This document shows, piece after piece, positions 1-7,589 of a stretch of 10,437 nt of DNA. Position 1 is the first letter of the stretch. Every line of letters starts with the position of its first letter. Below the pieces are notes generated by a model. The model did not search any database and was not told the DNA's origin. It was given only the letters and a program-made list of their open reading frames with translations. The position numbers and the translations under genes are program-made. The stretch is taken from assembly GCA_965602045.1 (NCBI GenBank), contig CBFCXR010000076.1, positions 1-10,437 on the forward strand, given 5' to 3'. This DNA is from G020354785 sp965602045 (GTDB lineage Bacteria; Bacteroidota; Bacteroidia; Bacteroidales; UBA10428).

Positions 1-64
1 GTCCCAGATTAGACTATAGTATATTTTTTTTATTACATATGGTGTTCTGGCCGATACCATGAAA

Positions 65-3000
65 TTAGTACATAGGGATATTTAATTTTGAAGTATACGT
101 ATTAAATTTTTCTCTAAGATTATTTTTTAGAGTTTCCTGATTATATGCATCTGAAAGGCTTGCAAGTTGGTCTAAAATATGCATGCTAAGTTTTTTTTCA
201 TATGAAAGACAGGTTCTAAATTTATCTTCAAGATTGGTATAATATTCCAAATCATTGCAAACATTTTCAGAAAGCGTGGTTAACAAAGAATTTGCTTTTT
301 CAATCTCTTCTATTTGATAGTAGCTTTCTATTATTGACAGCATAAAAATATCAAACCTAACAGCAGAATCAGGCATCAATTCAATACATTTGTCGAGTAC
401 TATCCTGGCGGAGTCAGGCTTATTTTCTTCAATTAGAGCTTTGGCTAATCTGGCAAAATTATTTCTAAAATTTGAAAGCATTCTAAGCACATTCTCATCC
501 AGGAATATATTTGAATTATTTATTCCTCCCCATTTGAATTTATTAATCATATTGTCCATCATTATTTTGGTATCAATACTTCCACGGGAATAAACTGAAC
601 TATTCGATTTTATAGGTACAATCCTATATGCAAGTCCGTGAATTTGAAAATAGGAGTCCAGGGTTAGATAATTCTCACTGGCAACTGTGATAGCATAATA
701 TATTGGTCTTTCCCAGTTATTTGTTGCAATAAAGTCTAGTACCATAAGATGGTTTTTTGTGATATACTTTTTATTGAGTGTAAAAGTAACGTAAGGGACC
801 ATCTGGTCTGCCAATTCAGCCCTTATTGTACCATTTTCAACAACACTTGCTGAATCGACAGGGATACTAAATTTATTATTAGGAAAGTGATCGATTCTTT
901 CAGAGTAATTTGGTATTCTTTTTGTCCTTGGATCATCATCAGCGAGAAAATCAATAACTTGTTTCAGGTCCGAATATCCCTTTAGTCTTTCAATTATGTA
1001 TACTACATCTCTCTGGCCCTGTCTATATTTGTCTATTGATAATGTCATCGGTAATGGAGTAGATTCATAAGCTTGTCTTTCCATCTGTTCAATATACCAA
1101 TCTGCTCCTAAGTAACTTAAATTTACTACTCTCACATCTGTTCTTATACCTTCAACTTCCTGTGCATACCATAACGGGAATGTATCATTATCTCCGTTTG
1201 TGAATAATATCGCATTTGGCGCACATGAATTCAGGTAGTTACTGGCAAAATCTCTGGCAAAGTATCTTCCCGAACGATTATGATCATCCCAATTTTCTTT
1301 TGCCATAATTGTGGGCCCGGCCAGCAGACAAATAATTATTGAGATAATAGCGCTTGGAGTCAAAGGCAGAAGCTTTTTTATTTGGTTAGCAATTGCTGTG
1401 ACTCCAAAGCCAATCCAGATAGCAAATGCATAAAATGAACCCGCATAAGCGTAATCCCTTTCACGAGGCTGAAAAGGATATTGATTCAAATAAATAACAA
1501 TTGCCAATCCTGTCATTATGAACAAAAGCATTACTATCCAAAAATCTTTTCGGTGCCTGTTATAGTGATATATAAGTCCGATTAATCCCAATATTAACGG
1601 AAGCAAATAGTATCTGTTTCGTGATTTGTTTGAAGTTAAACTCTCAGGCAGGTTATCCTGGTTCCCAATTCTTGCTTCATCAATGAATTTAATACCACTA
1701 ATCCAGTTTCCTTTTGTAATATCTTTTGCGCCGTAGTTATCATACCCAAAACCTTGAATATCGTTTTGTCGTCCTGCAAAGTTCCACATGAAATACCTGA
1801 AGTACATGTGTCCTATCTGATATCTGAACAAAAACTTAAGATTCTGCATAAAAGAAGGACTATTCTTTACTTTCTTTTTGTCATAGACAATTTTCCCTTC
1901 TCTATCTCTTACTATATTACCGTTATTATCAGTTTTAGGTTCGTAAAGATCTTTCTCCTCTAATTTAGCCCACTGAAAATAGGCACTAACATGTTGCGGA
2001 TCTGCACTATACATTCTAGGAGCAAGAGTGATATATTTTTTGTCGAAAACGTATTTCAGCTTATCGTTTGTCTTTTTATATCTCCCATCAATTGCAGTAT
2101 ACACAGGTTTTCCTTTTTTTGTCATGGTCACCGGTGCATTAAAGTATTGCCCTCTTAAAAGAGGGCGATCTCCATATTGTTCCCTGTTCAAATAAGATAA
2201 TAATGAAAACACTGTTTCAGGATTATTCTGATCCATAGGTGGATTGGCTTTAGACCTAATAATAATCATCGCGTATGATGAATATCCAATCAGGATTACT
2301 GCAAAAACCGTTAATGCAGTATTTATCAGGACTTTATTATTCTTCCTGCTGTGATATAATCCCCAGACAATTAGTCCTATCAGTAATATTCCATAAAAAA
2401 GAGCACCTGACATATAAGGCAGGTGGAGGCTGTTTACAAAAAAAAGTTCAAACTTAGTAGCAATAATTACTACTCCCGGTACAATAACATATATAATTAC
2501 GCCTAGAATTATTGCGGCTATAATTAGAGCTTTAACTATACCTGCTTTAGTAACTTCATACTTTTTAAAATAATAAACTAAAACTATAGCAGGAATTGCA
2601 AGAAGGTTTAACAGGTGCACTCCAATTGATAATCCCATCAGATAGGCAATAAATATAAGCCATCTGTTAGCGTAAGGCTCATCTGCCACATTTTCCCATT
2701 TCAGAATAGCCCAAAATACCACAGCAGTAAAAAGGGATGAAGTGGCATATACCTCACCCTCAACAGCAGAAAACCAGAAGGTATCTGAAAAAGTGTAAGC
2801 TAATGCACCTACAAGGCCACTTCCAACTATTGTCAGGATATTATAAACGCTGTAATTATTTTCTTTGATTAATATTTTTCTTGTAAGGTGCGTTATTGTC
2901 CAGAACAAAAACAAAATAGTAAAAGCACTTGCAAGCGCGGACAGGGAATTAACCATTTTTGCTACCTGGCTGGTATCATTTCCGGCAAATAATGTAAAAA

Positions 3001-3187
3001 AGCGAGCGATAAGCATAAAAAACGGAGCACCCGGCGGATGTCCCACTTCTAATTTATAAGATGAGGAAATGAATTCACCACAATCCCAGAAACTTGCCGT
3101 AGGTTCAATTGTTGACAAGTATACAACACATGCAATAACGAAGGTTGCCCAGCCAGCAATATTGTTAATAAGACTAAATTTTTTCAT
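65..3187 (-). CDS. DUF2723 family GT-C type membrane glycosyltransferase with helical C-terminal domain
   Basis: The product is 1040 residues and starts at an ATG with a hydrophobic segment just after it. The first roughly 310 residues are a run of membrane helices. The first external loop carries the family hallmark WDCGEF (34-39) followed by VGHPPGAP (48-55); its acidic residues D35 and E38 resemble the loop-1 acidic motif of GT-C enzymes that use lipid-linked sugars. A large loop of about 210 residues (about 315-525) is followed by more helices and the motif YPFQPRERDYA (near 568-578). A soluble part then includes NGDNDTFPLWYAQ (near 660-672). The last roughly 140 residues look TPR-like, with paired helices and the pattern KPDSARIVLDKCIELMPDS. 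By family the protein is expected to move sugars onto protein or lipid outside the inner membrane, but donor and acceptor cannot be told. It is the last of three co-directional genes, 73 bases after mpg. Family assignment is confident; the exact reaction is not. Confidence 0.88.
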   Translation of the reverse strand: MKKFSLINNIAGWATFVIACVVYLSTIEPTASFWDCGEFISSSYKLEVGHPPGAPFFMLIARFFTLFAGNDTSQVAKMVNSLSALASAFTILFLFWTITHLTRKILIKENNYSVYNILTIVGSGLVGALAYTFSDTFWFSAVEGEVYATSSLFTAVVFWAILKWENVADEPYANRWLIFIAYLMGLSIGVHLLNLLAIPAIVLVYYFKKYEVTKAGIVKALIIAAIILGVIIYVIVPGVVIIATKFELFFVNSLHLPYMSGALFYGILLIGLIVWGLYHSRKNNKVLINTALTVFAVILIGYSSYAMIIIRSKANPPMDQNNPETVFSLLSYLNREQYGDRPLLRGQYFNAPVTMTKKGKPVYTAIDGRYKKTNDKLKYVFDKKYITLAPRMYSADPQHVSAYFQWAKLEEKDLYEPKTDNNGNIVRDREGKIVYDKKKVKNSPSFMQNLKFLFRYQIGHMYFRYFMWNFAGRQNDIQGFGYDNYGAKDITKGNWISGIKFIDEARIGNQDNLPESLTSNKSRNRYYLLPLILGLIGLIYHYNRHRKDFWIVMLLFIMTGLAIVIYLNQYPFQPRERDYAYAGSFYAFAIWIGFGVTAIANQIKKLLPLTPSAIISIIICLLAGPTIMAKENWDDHNRSGRYFARDFASNYLNSCAPNAILFTNGDNDTFPLWYAQEVEGIRTDVRVVNLSYLGADWYIEQMERQAYESTPLPMTLSIDKYRQGQRDVVYIIERLKGYSDLKQVIDFLADDDPRTKRIPNYSERIDHFPNNKFSIPVDSASVVENGTIRAELADQMVPYVTFTLNKKYITKNHLMVLDFIATNNWERPIYYAITVASENYLTLDSYFQIHGLAYRIVPIKSNSSVYSRGSIDTKIMMDNMINKFKWGGINNSNIFLDENVLRMLSNFRNNFARLAKALIEENKPDSARIVLDKCIELMPDSAVRFDIFMLSIIESYYQIEEIEKANSLLTTLSENVCNDLEYYTNLEDKFRTCLSYEKKLSMHILDQLASLSDAYNQETLKNNLREKFNTYTSKLNIPMY

Positions 3188-3260
3188 ATTTTATTTAAAA
3201 TAAAAGACAAATAACGAGAAATTTTATGGAAAATTAAAATGTATAATGTATCATTTAATA

Positions 3261-3791
3261 TTATTTAACATTGAGAATAAATCTCCAGTGTTTGTTCTTC
3301 CAGTATTCTCCGGCATAATCAATCCCAATTCTTTTGCCAGTTATATATTCAGCATTCTCATTTTGGTTTTCAAGCCATATTCTATTGGATACTAAAAGGT
3401 TTTCTCCGTAATAGCTTTTATCAATGCCAAGCTTGCGGGTTATTTTTCCCGGGCCATCCAATCCTTCAAGTCCTCTGATTAAAACAGCCTGCGGATTGCC
3501 GGTTCTTCCGGTTACAATATTCAACATCCAATACATACCATAAATTAAGTATACATAGATATGTCCACCACTAGAATACATTATTTCACAACGTTTAGTC
3601 CTTCCTTTACTGGCATGACAAGCTGAATCTTCTTCACCCCTGTAAGCCTCTACTTCAGTAATTTTATATTTGTTTTGTATTTTATCAGTATTAATAGCAA
3701 GATACTTTCCAAGTAGATTAGGAGCTACCTTCAGAACGTCATTTTCGAAGAAAGCCTTATTATAAATTATATTATTATTTCGATTTTTCAA
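3261..3791 (-). CDS. mpg: 3-methyladenine DNA glycosylase (AAG/MPG family)
   Basis: This base-excision repair enzyme removes alkylated purines such as 3-methyladenine from DNA. The 176-residue product is of normal length for the bacterial family. Motifs in order are FFENDVLKVAPNLLGKYL (14-31), ITEVEAYRGEEDSACHA (44-60) with E48 at the position of the catalytic glutamate of human AAG (E125), YVYLIYGMYWMLNIV (79-93), GPGKITRKLGID (113-124) and RIGIDYAGEYWKNKHWRF (154-171). All are characteristic and intact. No in-frame ATG lies between the upstream in-frame stop and the first conserved motif, so translation most likely starts at the TTG at 3791, a weak start with no clear Shine-Dalgarno sequence. 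The gene lies 58 bases after the O-antigen ligase-like gene and 73 bases before the DUF2723 gene, so it may be co-transcribed with them although its role is unrelated. Confidence 0.93.
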   Translation of the reverse strand: MKNRNNNIIYNKAFFENDVLKVAPNLLGKYLAINTDKIQNKYKITEVEAYRGEEDSACHASKGRTKRCEIMYSSGGHIYVYLIYGMYWMLNIVTGRTGNPQAVLIRGLEGLDGPGKITRKLGIDKSYYGENLLVSNRIWLENQNENAEYITGKRIGIDYAGEYWKNKHWRFILNVK

Positions 3792-3849
3792 CTTTGTAAA
3801 ATCGATATGACCAAATAGCAGTTGATATAGTGCATATTATGTGTTTTGA

Positions 3850-5418
3850 TTATTCATTTTTTAGACCCAAAAGCAGTAACGAATAGAAGAATGAAAAAAA
3901 TGAAATACCTGCATGAGTCTCTATTGTATCTTCGTTTAACATTGAGATAAACGCTATCATAAGAAATATTATAAATAGGAAGTCTCTGTGTTTCTTTTCT
4001 AATTTTATAGGATATGCCAGGGAAAACATAATCCAGAGGAATCCAAAAAATCCAAAGGTCAGAAAAAAAGTAATGAATTGGTTATGTGCGCGTAATCGCC
4101 ATTTTGCAGTTAATGGTGAATTGGAAATATTATATTGTATATCAAATGCCTTCTTAACATCACCTGTGCCGACACCAAACCAGAAATGTTTTTTGATTAT
4201 TTCGACAGCATTTCTTTGAAATTCAAAACGTTGAGTAAATGAATGCCCGCTTGGATTTCCAGTTTTAATGTAAGTATCAATTTCCCATAATATTTGATAC
4301 AGCCTTGGATATATCCCATATTTATGCTTAAAAATATAATTTGAATATCCATTTTCAATTAACTCTACATCTTCTTTTGTTAATTGTGCTATTCCGGCAG
4401 AATCTTTCCTAAATCCTTTGGATGTTAAGTATCTTATCAAGGTGTGTTTTAAACTCTGGTCTTTTTTATCCTTACCATTATAGTTGTATATACTCCTTTT
4501 ATTCCATTCATTTTGCATTTCTTTTTCACAAATATAAAGCCATACATAATTTCCGTTTTCAATAGATTTGTTATTAAAATTGTGGGTATATTTATTTCCA
4601 TTAATTGTAAAATTATTAATGGTTTCGATATCAATTTCATTAATAGAATAAAATTTCTTGATAGATTTATTTATAAAACTTACTACTAATATCAATGATG
4701 TTAACAAGATGAATATGATTGTTGATTTTACAGCAATAACTTTTTGATTAAGGGCCCATTTAAAAAGTATAATTGGGGTTATAATAAGAAAAATTAAAAT
4801 CCCGGTAAATGATTGAAGCAGGAATAGAAATACTATTAACCAGATAGTAGCAAGTAAATAAAGTATTTTTAATACAAAAGAAGTTGTATATATATTGAAA
4901 AGAATTAAATAAAGCAAAGTGAAAATTGCCATATTTATTAATAATGCGAATCTTATATGGGAAATAAACGGGGAAATATCCCTTATATTCTTTACTTCGA
5001 TGTTTGTTAAGTCAAACAGAATGAATGTGCTGATAAAAGAACTAACAATAACAGTACTTATAAATAAAAGCAAAAGATATTTTACCTGCTTTCGGTTTAA
5101 ACTTTCTGAAGTTCCTATTATAATCGGAAGCGCAAGAAATGGCAGTTTAATTCTTAAATCATGAATTGCATAATGTAAATCATTTGAATACAGTAATCCA
5201 ATGACGTGGATTAAATATATAGAAATAATAAACTGTAAACTTTTCCGCTGTTTTAATATTTGAAATTTCTTGTTAAAGTTGCCCTCTAATAACCAGTTTG
5301 CAGATAACAATAATTCTGAAACACTCATAGTAAATAGTGACACGGGTAAACTAATTCCCAGTAAAGCCAGGGATATTAAGTATATCATTCTATGAATCTC
5401 TTTCCTCTTATATTGCAT
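3850..5418 (-). CDS. O-antigen ligase / Wzy-type polysaccharide polymerase-like membrane protein
   Basis: The 522-residue protein has about ten or more predicted membrane helices: several in the first 250 residues, then a soluble loop (about 255-400), then helices at about 448-470 and 480-517. The ligase-like signature is YSNDLHYAIHDLRIKLPFL (77-95), then ISHIRFALL (152-160), and after the loop the Wzy_C type motifs FWFGVGTGD (412-420) and RAHNQFITFFLTFGFFGF (443-460), ending with NEDTIETHAGISFF (495-508). The loop motif TLIRYLTSKGFRKD (326-339) is one I associate with Bacteroidetes members of this family. Such proteins join lipid-linked glycan to an acceptor at the outer face of the inner membrane. 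Ligase and polymerase activities are hard to separate from sequence, so no symbol is given. Start is the ATG at 5418; the ATG at codon 11 (5388) is an alternative. It is the first of three co-directional genes and is divergent from rplM. Confidence 0.85.
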   Translation of the reverse strand: MQYKRKEIHRMIYLISLALLGISLPVSLFTMSVSELLLSANWLLEGNFNKKFQILKQRKSLQFIISIYLIHVIGLLYSNDLHYAIHDLRIKLPFLALPIIIGTSESLNRKQVKYLLLLFISTVIVSSFISTFILFDLTNIEVKNIRDISPFISHIRFALLINMAIFTLLYLILFNIYTTSFVLKILYLLATIWLIVFLFLLQSFTGILIFLIITPIILFKWALNQKVIAVKSTIIFILLTSLILVVSFINKSIKKFYSINEIDIETINNFTINGNKYTHNFNNKSIENGNYVWLYICEKEMQNEWNKRSIYNYNGKDKKDQSLKHTLIRYLTSKGFRKDSAGIAQLTKEDVELIENGYSNYIFKHKYGIYPRLYQILWEIDTYIKTGNPSGHSFTQRFEFQRNAVEIIKKHFWFGVGTGDVKKAFDIQYNISNSPLTAKWRLRAHNQFITFFLTFGFFGFLWIMFSLAYPIKLEKKHRDFLFIIFLMIAFISMLNEDTIETHAGISFFSFFYSLLLLGLKNE

Positions 5419-5554
5419 CGAAAAACGAAATTTTATTATTCAGTTGATCATATGGAAATGATTTTTAGAAAAACTTCAAGTATAATAAAAATTTATAAGT
5501 AATTTATTTTTTATCAACTAAATTCAAAGGTCATTTTATTAAAAATCATTTTAC

Positions 5555-5667
5555 TATTAAAAATAATTAATTTTAAGTTTAACATAAAATTGAGATATAA
5601 TTAACATTCACCATACTAAATTTACTAAATAAAAACAGTTTCAGGTGTTGTAATATTAAAAATAATT
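5555..5667. repeat. 14-base direct repeat in the divergent spacer
   Basis: TATTAAAAATAATT occurs at 5555-5568 and again at 5654-5667. The second copy lies between the -33 and -7 elements of the rplM promoter. In DNA this AT-rich the repeat could be chance, but its position would suit an operator or an AT-rich upstream activator. The rest of the spacer from 5419 to about 5645 shows no gene, and I found no convincing minus-strand promoter for the ligase-like gene. Confidence 0.2.
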
Positions 5668-5676
5668 GTATTTTTG
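5648..5676 (+). promoter_or_regulatory. Bacteroidetes-type promoter for the rplM cluster
   Basis: The -7 box is TATTTTTG at 5669-5676 (followed by C), a full match to the Bacteroidetes primary sigma factor consensus TAnnTTTG(C). A -33 element TTG lies at 5648-5650, with an 18-base spacer. The transcription start is expected at roughly 5681-5685, giving a 5' untranslated leader of about 60 bases. It is the best promoter match in the divergent spacer. Confidence 0.7.
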
Positions 5677-5688
5677 CACTCCACAAAA

Positions 5689-5706
5689 TTAAACCCCTTG
5701 GGTTAA
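5689..5706 (+). promoter_or_regulatory. Short hairpin in the rplM leader
   Basis: AACCC at 5692-5696 pairs with GGGTT at 5700-5704 around a CTT loop; an alternative register with one bulged A lets TTAA at 5689-5692 pair with TTAA at 5703-5706. It lies just after the predicted transcription start and about 36 bases before the rplM start codon. It could be part of an L13 autoregulatory leader or simply protect the 5' end; pairing is visible, function is inferred. Confidence 0.3.
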
Positions 5707-5730
5707 AAAATAGTAAATTAAATTGACAAC

Positions 5731-5736
5731 AAGGAG
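5731..5736 (+). promoter_or_regulatory. Shine-Dalgarno sequence of rplM
   Basis: AAGGAG lies six bases before the ATG at 5743 and fixes that start. It is notable because Bacteroidetes genes mostly lack such sites, and rpsB, tsf and frr in this cluster have none. Confidence 0.6.
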
Positions 5737-5742
5737 AACAGG

Positions 5743-6189
5743 ATGATTTATAAAACTATATCAGCGAATGATACGGATGTACAGAAGGAATGGTATATTG
5801 TTGACGCAACAAATCAAATTTTAGGAAGGCTTTCTTCGAAAGTAGCTAAAATTTTAAGAGGCAAGAATAAACCAGGCTTTACACCACACATTGATTGCGG
5901 AGATAGTGTAGTAATTATTAATGCTGAAAAGATAAGATTAACAGGCAAAAAATGGACTGATAAAAAATATGTTCGTTATTCAGGTTATCCAGGTGGGCAA
6001 AAATTTACCACACCTGAAGAACTAATAAATAAAAGACCTGTTAAAATAATTGAAATGGCTGTTAAGGGGATGCTCCCTAAAAATAAATTGGGAAATGCAA
6101 TTTTTAAAAATTTATTTGTGTATTCCGGATCTGAACATCCTCATCAGGCACAGAAAGCTAAAGAAATTGATTTAGATTTAATTAAATAA
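5743..6189 (+). CDS. rplM: 50S ribosomal protein L13 (uL13)
   Basis: This is an early-assembly protein of the large ribosomal subunit that binds 23S rRNA. The 148-residue product is full length. It shows WYIVDATNQILGRLSSKVAK (17-36), FTPHIDCGDSVVIINAEKI (46-64), YSGYPGG (79-85) and the L13 signature region MLPKNKLG (110-117) running to VYSGSEHPHQAQ (126-137). The ATG at 5743 follows a clear AAGGAG, and a strong Bacteroidetes-type promoter lies about 70 bases upstream. It is the first gene of the translation cluster, and rpsI begins five bases after its stop, the usual rplM-rpsI pair found across bacteria. Confidence 0.98.
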   Translation: MIYKTISANDTDVQKEWYIVDATNQILGRLSSKVAKILRGKNKPGFTPHIDCGDSVVIINAEKIRLTGKKWTDKKYVRYSGYPGGQKFTTPEELINKRPVKIIEMAVKGMLPKNKLGNAIFKNLFVYSGSEHPHQAQKAKEIDLDLIK

Positions 6190-6194
6190 CAATT

Positions 6195-6581
6195 ATGGAA
6201 GTAGTTAGTGCTATTGGAAGAAGAAAAGCAGCAATAGCTCGTATATATGTGAGCGAAGGTAAAGGTGAAATCTTTGTAAATAAAAGAGATTTCAAAGAAT
6301 ATTTTCGTCTTGAACATTTTCAATATTTAGTTCAGCAACCTTTGAACTTAGTTGATTCTCTTGATAAATATGATATTAAAGCTAATCTAAGAGGAGGAGG
6401 GATTAAAGGACAGGCAGAGGCATTAAGATTGGCAATTGCAAGAGCTCTGGTTAAAATTGATCCTGAGAACAAAGATCAGATAAAAGCAAATAAATTACTA
6501 ACCAGAGATTCCCGCGTTGTTGAAAGAAAAAAACCAGGGCGTCCAAAAGCCAGAAAGAGATTTCAATTTAGTAAACGATAA
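6195..6581 (+). CDS. rpsI: 30S ribosomal protein S9 (uS9)
   Basis: This small-subunit protein has a basic C-terminal tail that reaches towards the P-site tRNA. The 128-residue product is complete: SAIGRRKAAIARIYV (5-19), the signature GGGIKGQAEALRLAIARAL (67-85), LLTRDSRVVERKKPGRPKAR (101-120), and the conserved ending KRFQFSKR with the C-terminal K-R that contacts tRNA. The start lies five bases after the rplM stop, so the two genes are almost certainly on one message and probably translationally coupled. Confidence 0.98.
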   Translation: MEVVSAIGRRKAAIARIYVSEGKGEIFVNKRDFKEYFRLEHFQYLVQQPLNLVDSLDKYDIKANLRGGGIKGQAEALRLAIARALVKIDPENKDQIKANKLLTRDSRVVERKKPGRPKARKRFQFSKR

Positions 6582-6588
6582 TATATTG

Positions 6589-6596
6589 TAATGTTG
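6589..6596 (+). promoter_or_regulatory. Possible -7 box of a separate rpsB promoter
   Basis: TAATGTTG differs by one base from TAnnTTTG. A start about six bases downstream would fall at about 6602, exactly where the paired rpsB leader begins. No good -33 element was found, so this is weak. Confidence 0.25.
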
Positions 6597-6601
6597 TTTA
6601 G

Positions 6602-6660
6602 TATCTAAATCGTTAAGACTCATATCGATATCTTTCGAGATGGCTACTTAATGATTGATA
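6602..6660 (+). ncRNA. Structured leader of rpsB, candidate S2 autoregulatory element
   Basis: A long helix is formed by 6608-6617 (AATCGTTAAG) with 6647-6656 (CTTAATGATT), ten pairs including one G-U. After a two-base bulge (6606-6607) it extends by TATC at 6602-6605 with GATA at 6657-6660. Inside, ATCT (6630-6633) and AGAT (6638-6641) close a TTCG tetraloop, with a further T-G wobble pair outside them. The 59-base element sits in the 104-base spacer between rpsI and rpsB, 25 bases before the rpsB start, and has no T-run after it, so it does not look like a terminator. S2 controls its own gene through a leader in other bacteria; that this element does so is inference. Confidence 0.5.
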
Positions 6661-6685
6661 AAAGTGGAATGTAAACATAAATAAA

Positions 6686-7555
6686 ATGGAAAGAACAAAT
6701 ATCAAAGAATTATTGGATGCAGGTGTTCATTTTGGACACTTAAAGAGAAAATGGAATCCGAGCATGGCTCCATATATTTTTATGGAACGTAATGGTATCC
6801 ATATTATTGACCTTCAAAAAACAAAGGCAAAAATTGAAGAAGCGAGTGCAGCCTTAAAGCAGATTGCAAAATCAGGACGAAAAGTTTTATTTGTTGCTAC
6901 AAAGAAACAGGCTAAAGAGCTTGTTGCAGAAAGTGTAAAACAAATAAATATGCCATATGTTACTGAAAGATGGCCTGGTGGTATGTTGACTAACTTTCCT
7001 ACAATCCGGAAAGCAGTAAAAAAAATGGCAACTATCGATAAAATGGCCACTGACGGGACATTTAGCAATATGTCAAAGAGAGAAAGACTGCAAATAACAA
7101 GACAAAGAACCAAATTAGAAAAAAACCTGGGCAGTATTGCCGATTTAACACGGTTGCCGGCAGCATTATTCATTGTGGATATAACTAAAGAATATATTGC
7201 TGTTCATGAGGCAAAAAGATTGAATATCCCGGTTTTTGCCATAGTTGACACAAATTCAGATCCAAACGTAGTTGATTTCCCAATACCAGCAAATGATGAT
7301 GCATCAAAGTCAATTTCGCTTATAATTGGTATTCTTTGTAAGGCTATCCGTGAGGGACTTGATGAAAGAAAAATGGAAAAAGAAAAAGAAGCTGCAATTA
7401 AAGAAAAAGAGGAGAAGGAAGAAGAAGTAGATGAAATGGATGATAAAGCTCCGGAGGAGATCATAGAAAAAGTTGAAGATGAAAATATAGCTATGAAAAA
7501 AAAAGATGGTGAAAAATCTCCCGCAAAGAAAATTGAATCAAAAAAAGATAATTAG
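6686..7555 (+). CDS. rpsB: 30S ribosomal protein S2 (uS2) with charged C-terminal extension
   Basis: S2 is a late-assembling small-subunit protein. The conserved domain fills residues 1 to about 226: LLDAGVHFGHLKRKWNPSMA (9-28), the N-terminal signature area around IHIIDLQKT (38-46), RWPGGMLTNFPTIR (95-108) and the second signature PAALFIVDITKEYIAVHEAK (158-177). Residues from about 227 to 289 form a low-complexity tail rich in Glu and Lys, predicted disordered or helical, which makes the protein longer than the E. coli form; similar tails occur in Bacteroidetes S2. There is no Shine-Dalgarno sequence before the ATG, and a structured leader precedes it. The tsf gene follows after 34 bases, the standard rpsB-tsf pair. 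Confidence 0.98.
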   Translation: MERTNIKELLDAGVHFGHLKRKWNPSMAPYIFMERNGIHIIDLQKTKAKIEEASAALKQIAKSGRKVLFVATKKQAKELVAESVKQINMPYVTERWPGGMLTNFPTIRKAVKKMATIDKMATDGTFSNMSKRERLQITRQRTKLEKNLGSIADLTRLPAALFIVDITKEYIAVHEAKRLNIPVFAIVDTNSDPNVVDFPIPANDDASKSISLIIGILCKAIREGLDERKMEKEKEAAIKEKEEKEEEVDEMDDKAPEEIIEKVEDENIAMKKKDGEKSPAKKIESKKDN

Positions 7556-7589
7556 TAATACAAATTAAATAATAAGTTACTGGAATATT

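Noticed and set aside
1..64. ATGGT/ACCAT inverted repeat next to the end of the DUF2723 gene as its terminator
   Set aside because: The stem is only five pairs with a long loop, and in the minus-strand direction it is followed by A-rich rather than T-rich sequence. No gene can be supported in these 64 bases.
390..3059. Several plus-strand open frames of 60-69 codons
   Set aside because: All lie antisense to the DUF2723 gene, have no recognisable motif and no promoter or ribosome binding site.
3188..3260. A/T palindrome TTTTATTTAAAATAAAA before the DUF2723 start
   Set aside because: It consists only of A and T and almost no loop remains, so it is expected by chance in this spacer; no promoter could be supported.
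4919..5164. Plus-strand frame of 81 codons
   Set aside because: It is antisense to the membrane-helix region of the ligase-like gene and shows no family signal.
5477..5484. CAAGTATA as a minus-strand -7 box (TATACTTG) for the ligase-like gene
   Set aside because: It has one mismatch to the consensus and no -33 element at usable spacing.
6814..7464. Two minus-strand open frames (6814-7173 and 7204-7464)
   Set aside because: Both lie wholly antisense to rpsB, which is unmistakable; their low-complexity Ser/Phe-rich translations come from the complement of Lys/Glu-rich codons.
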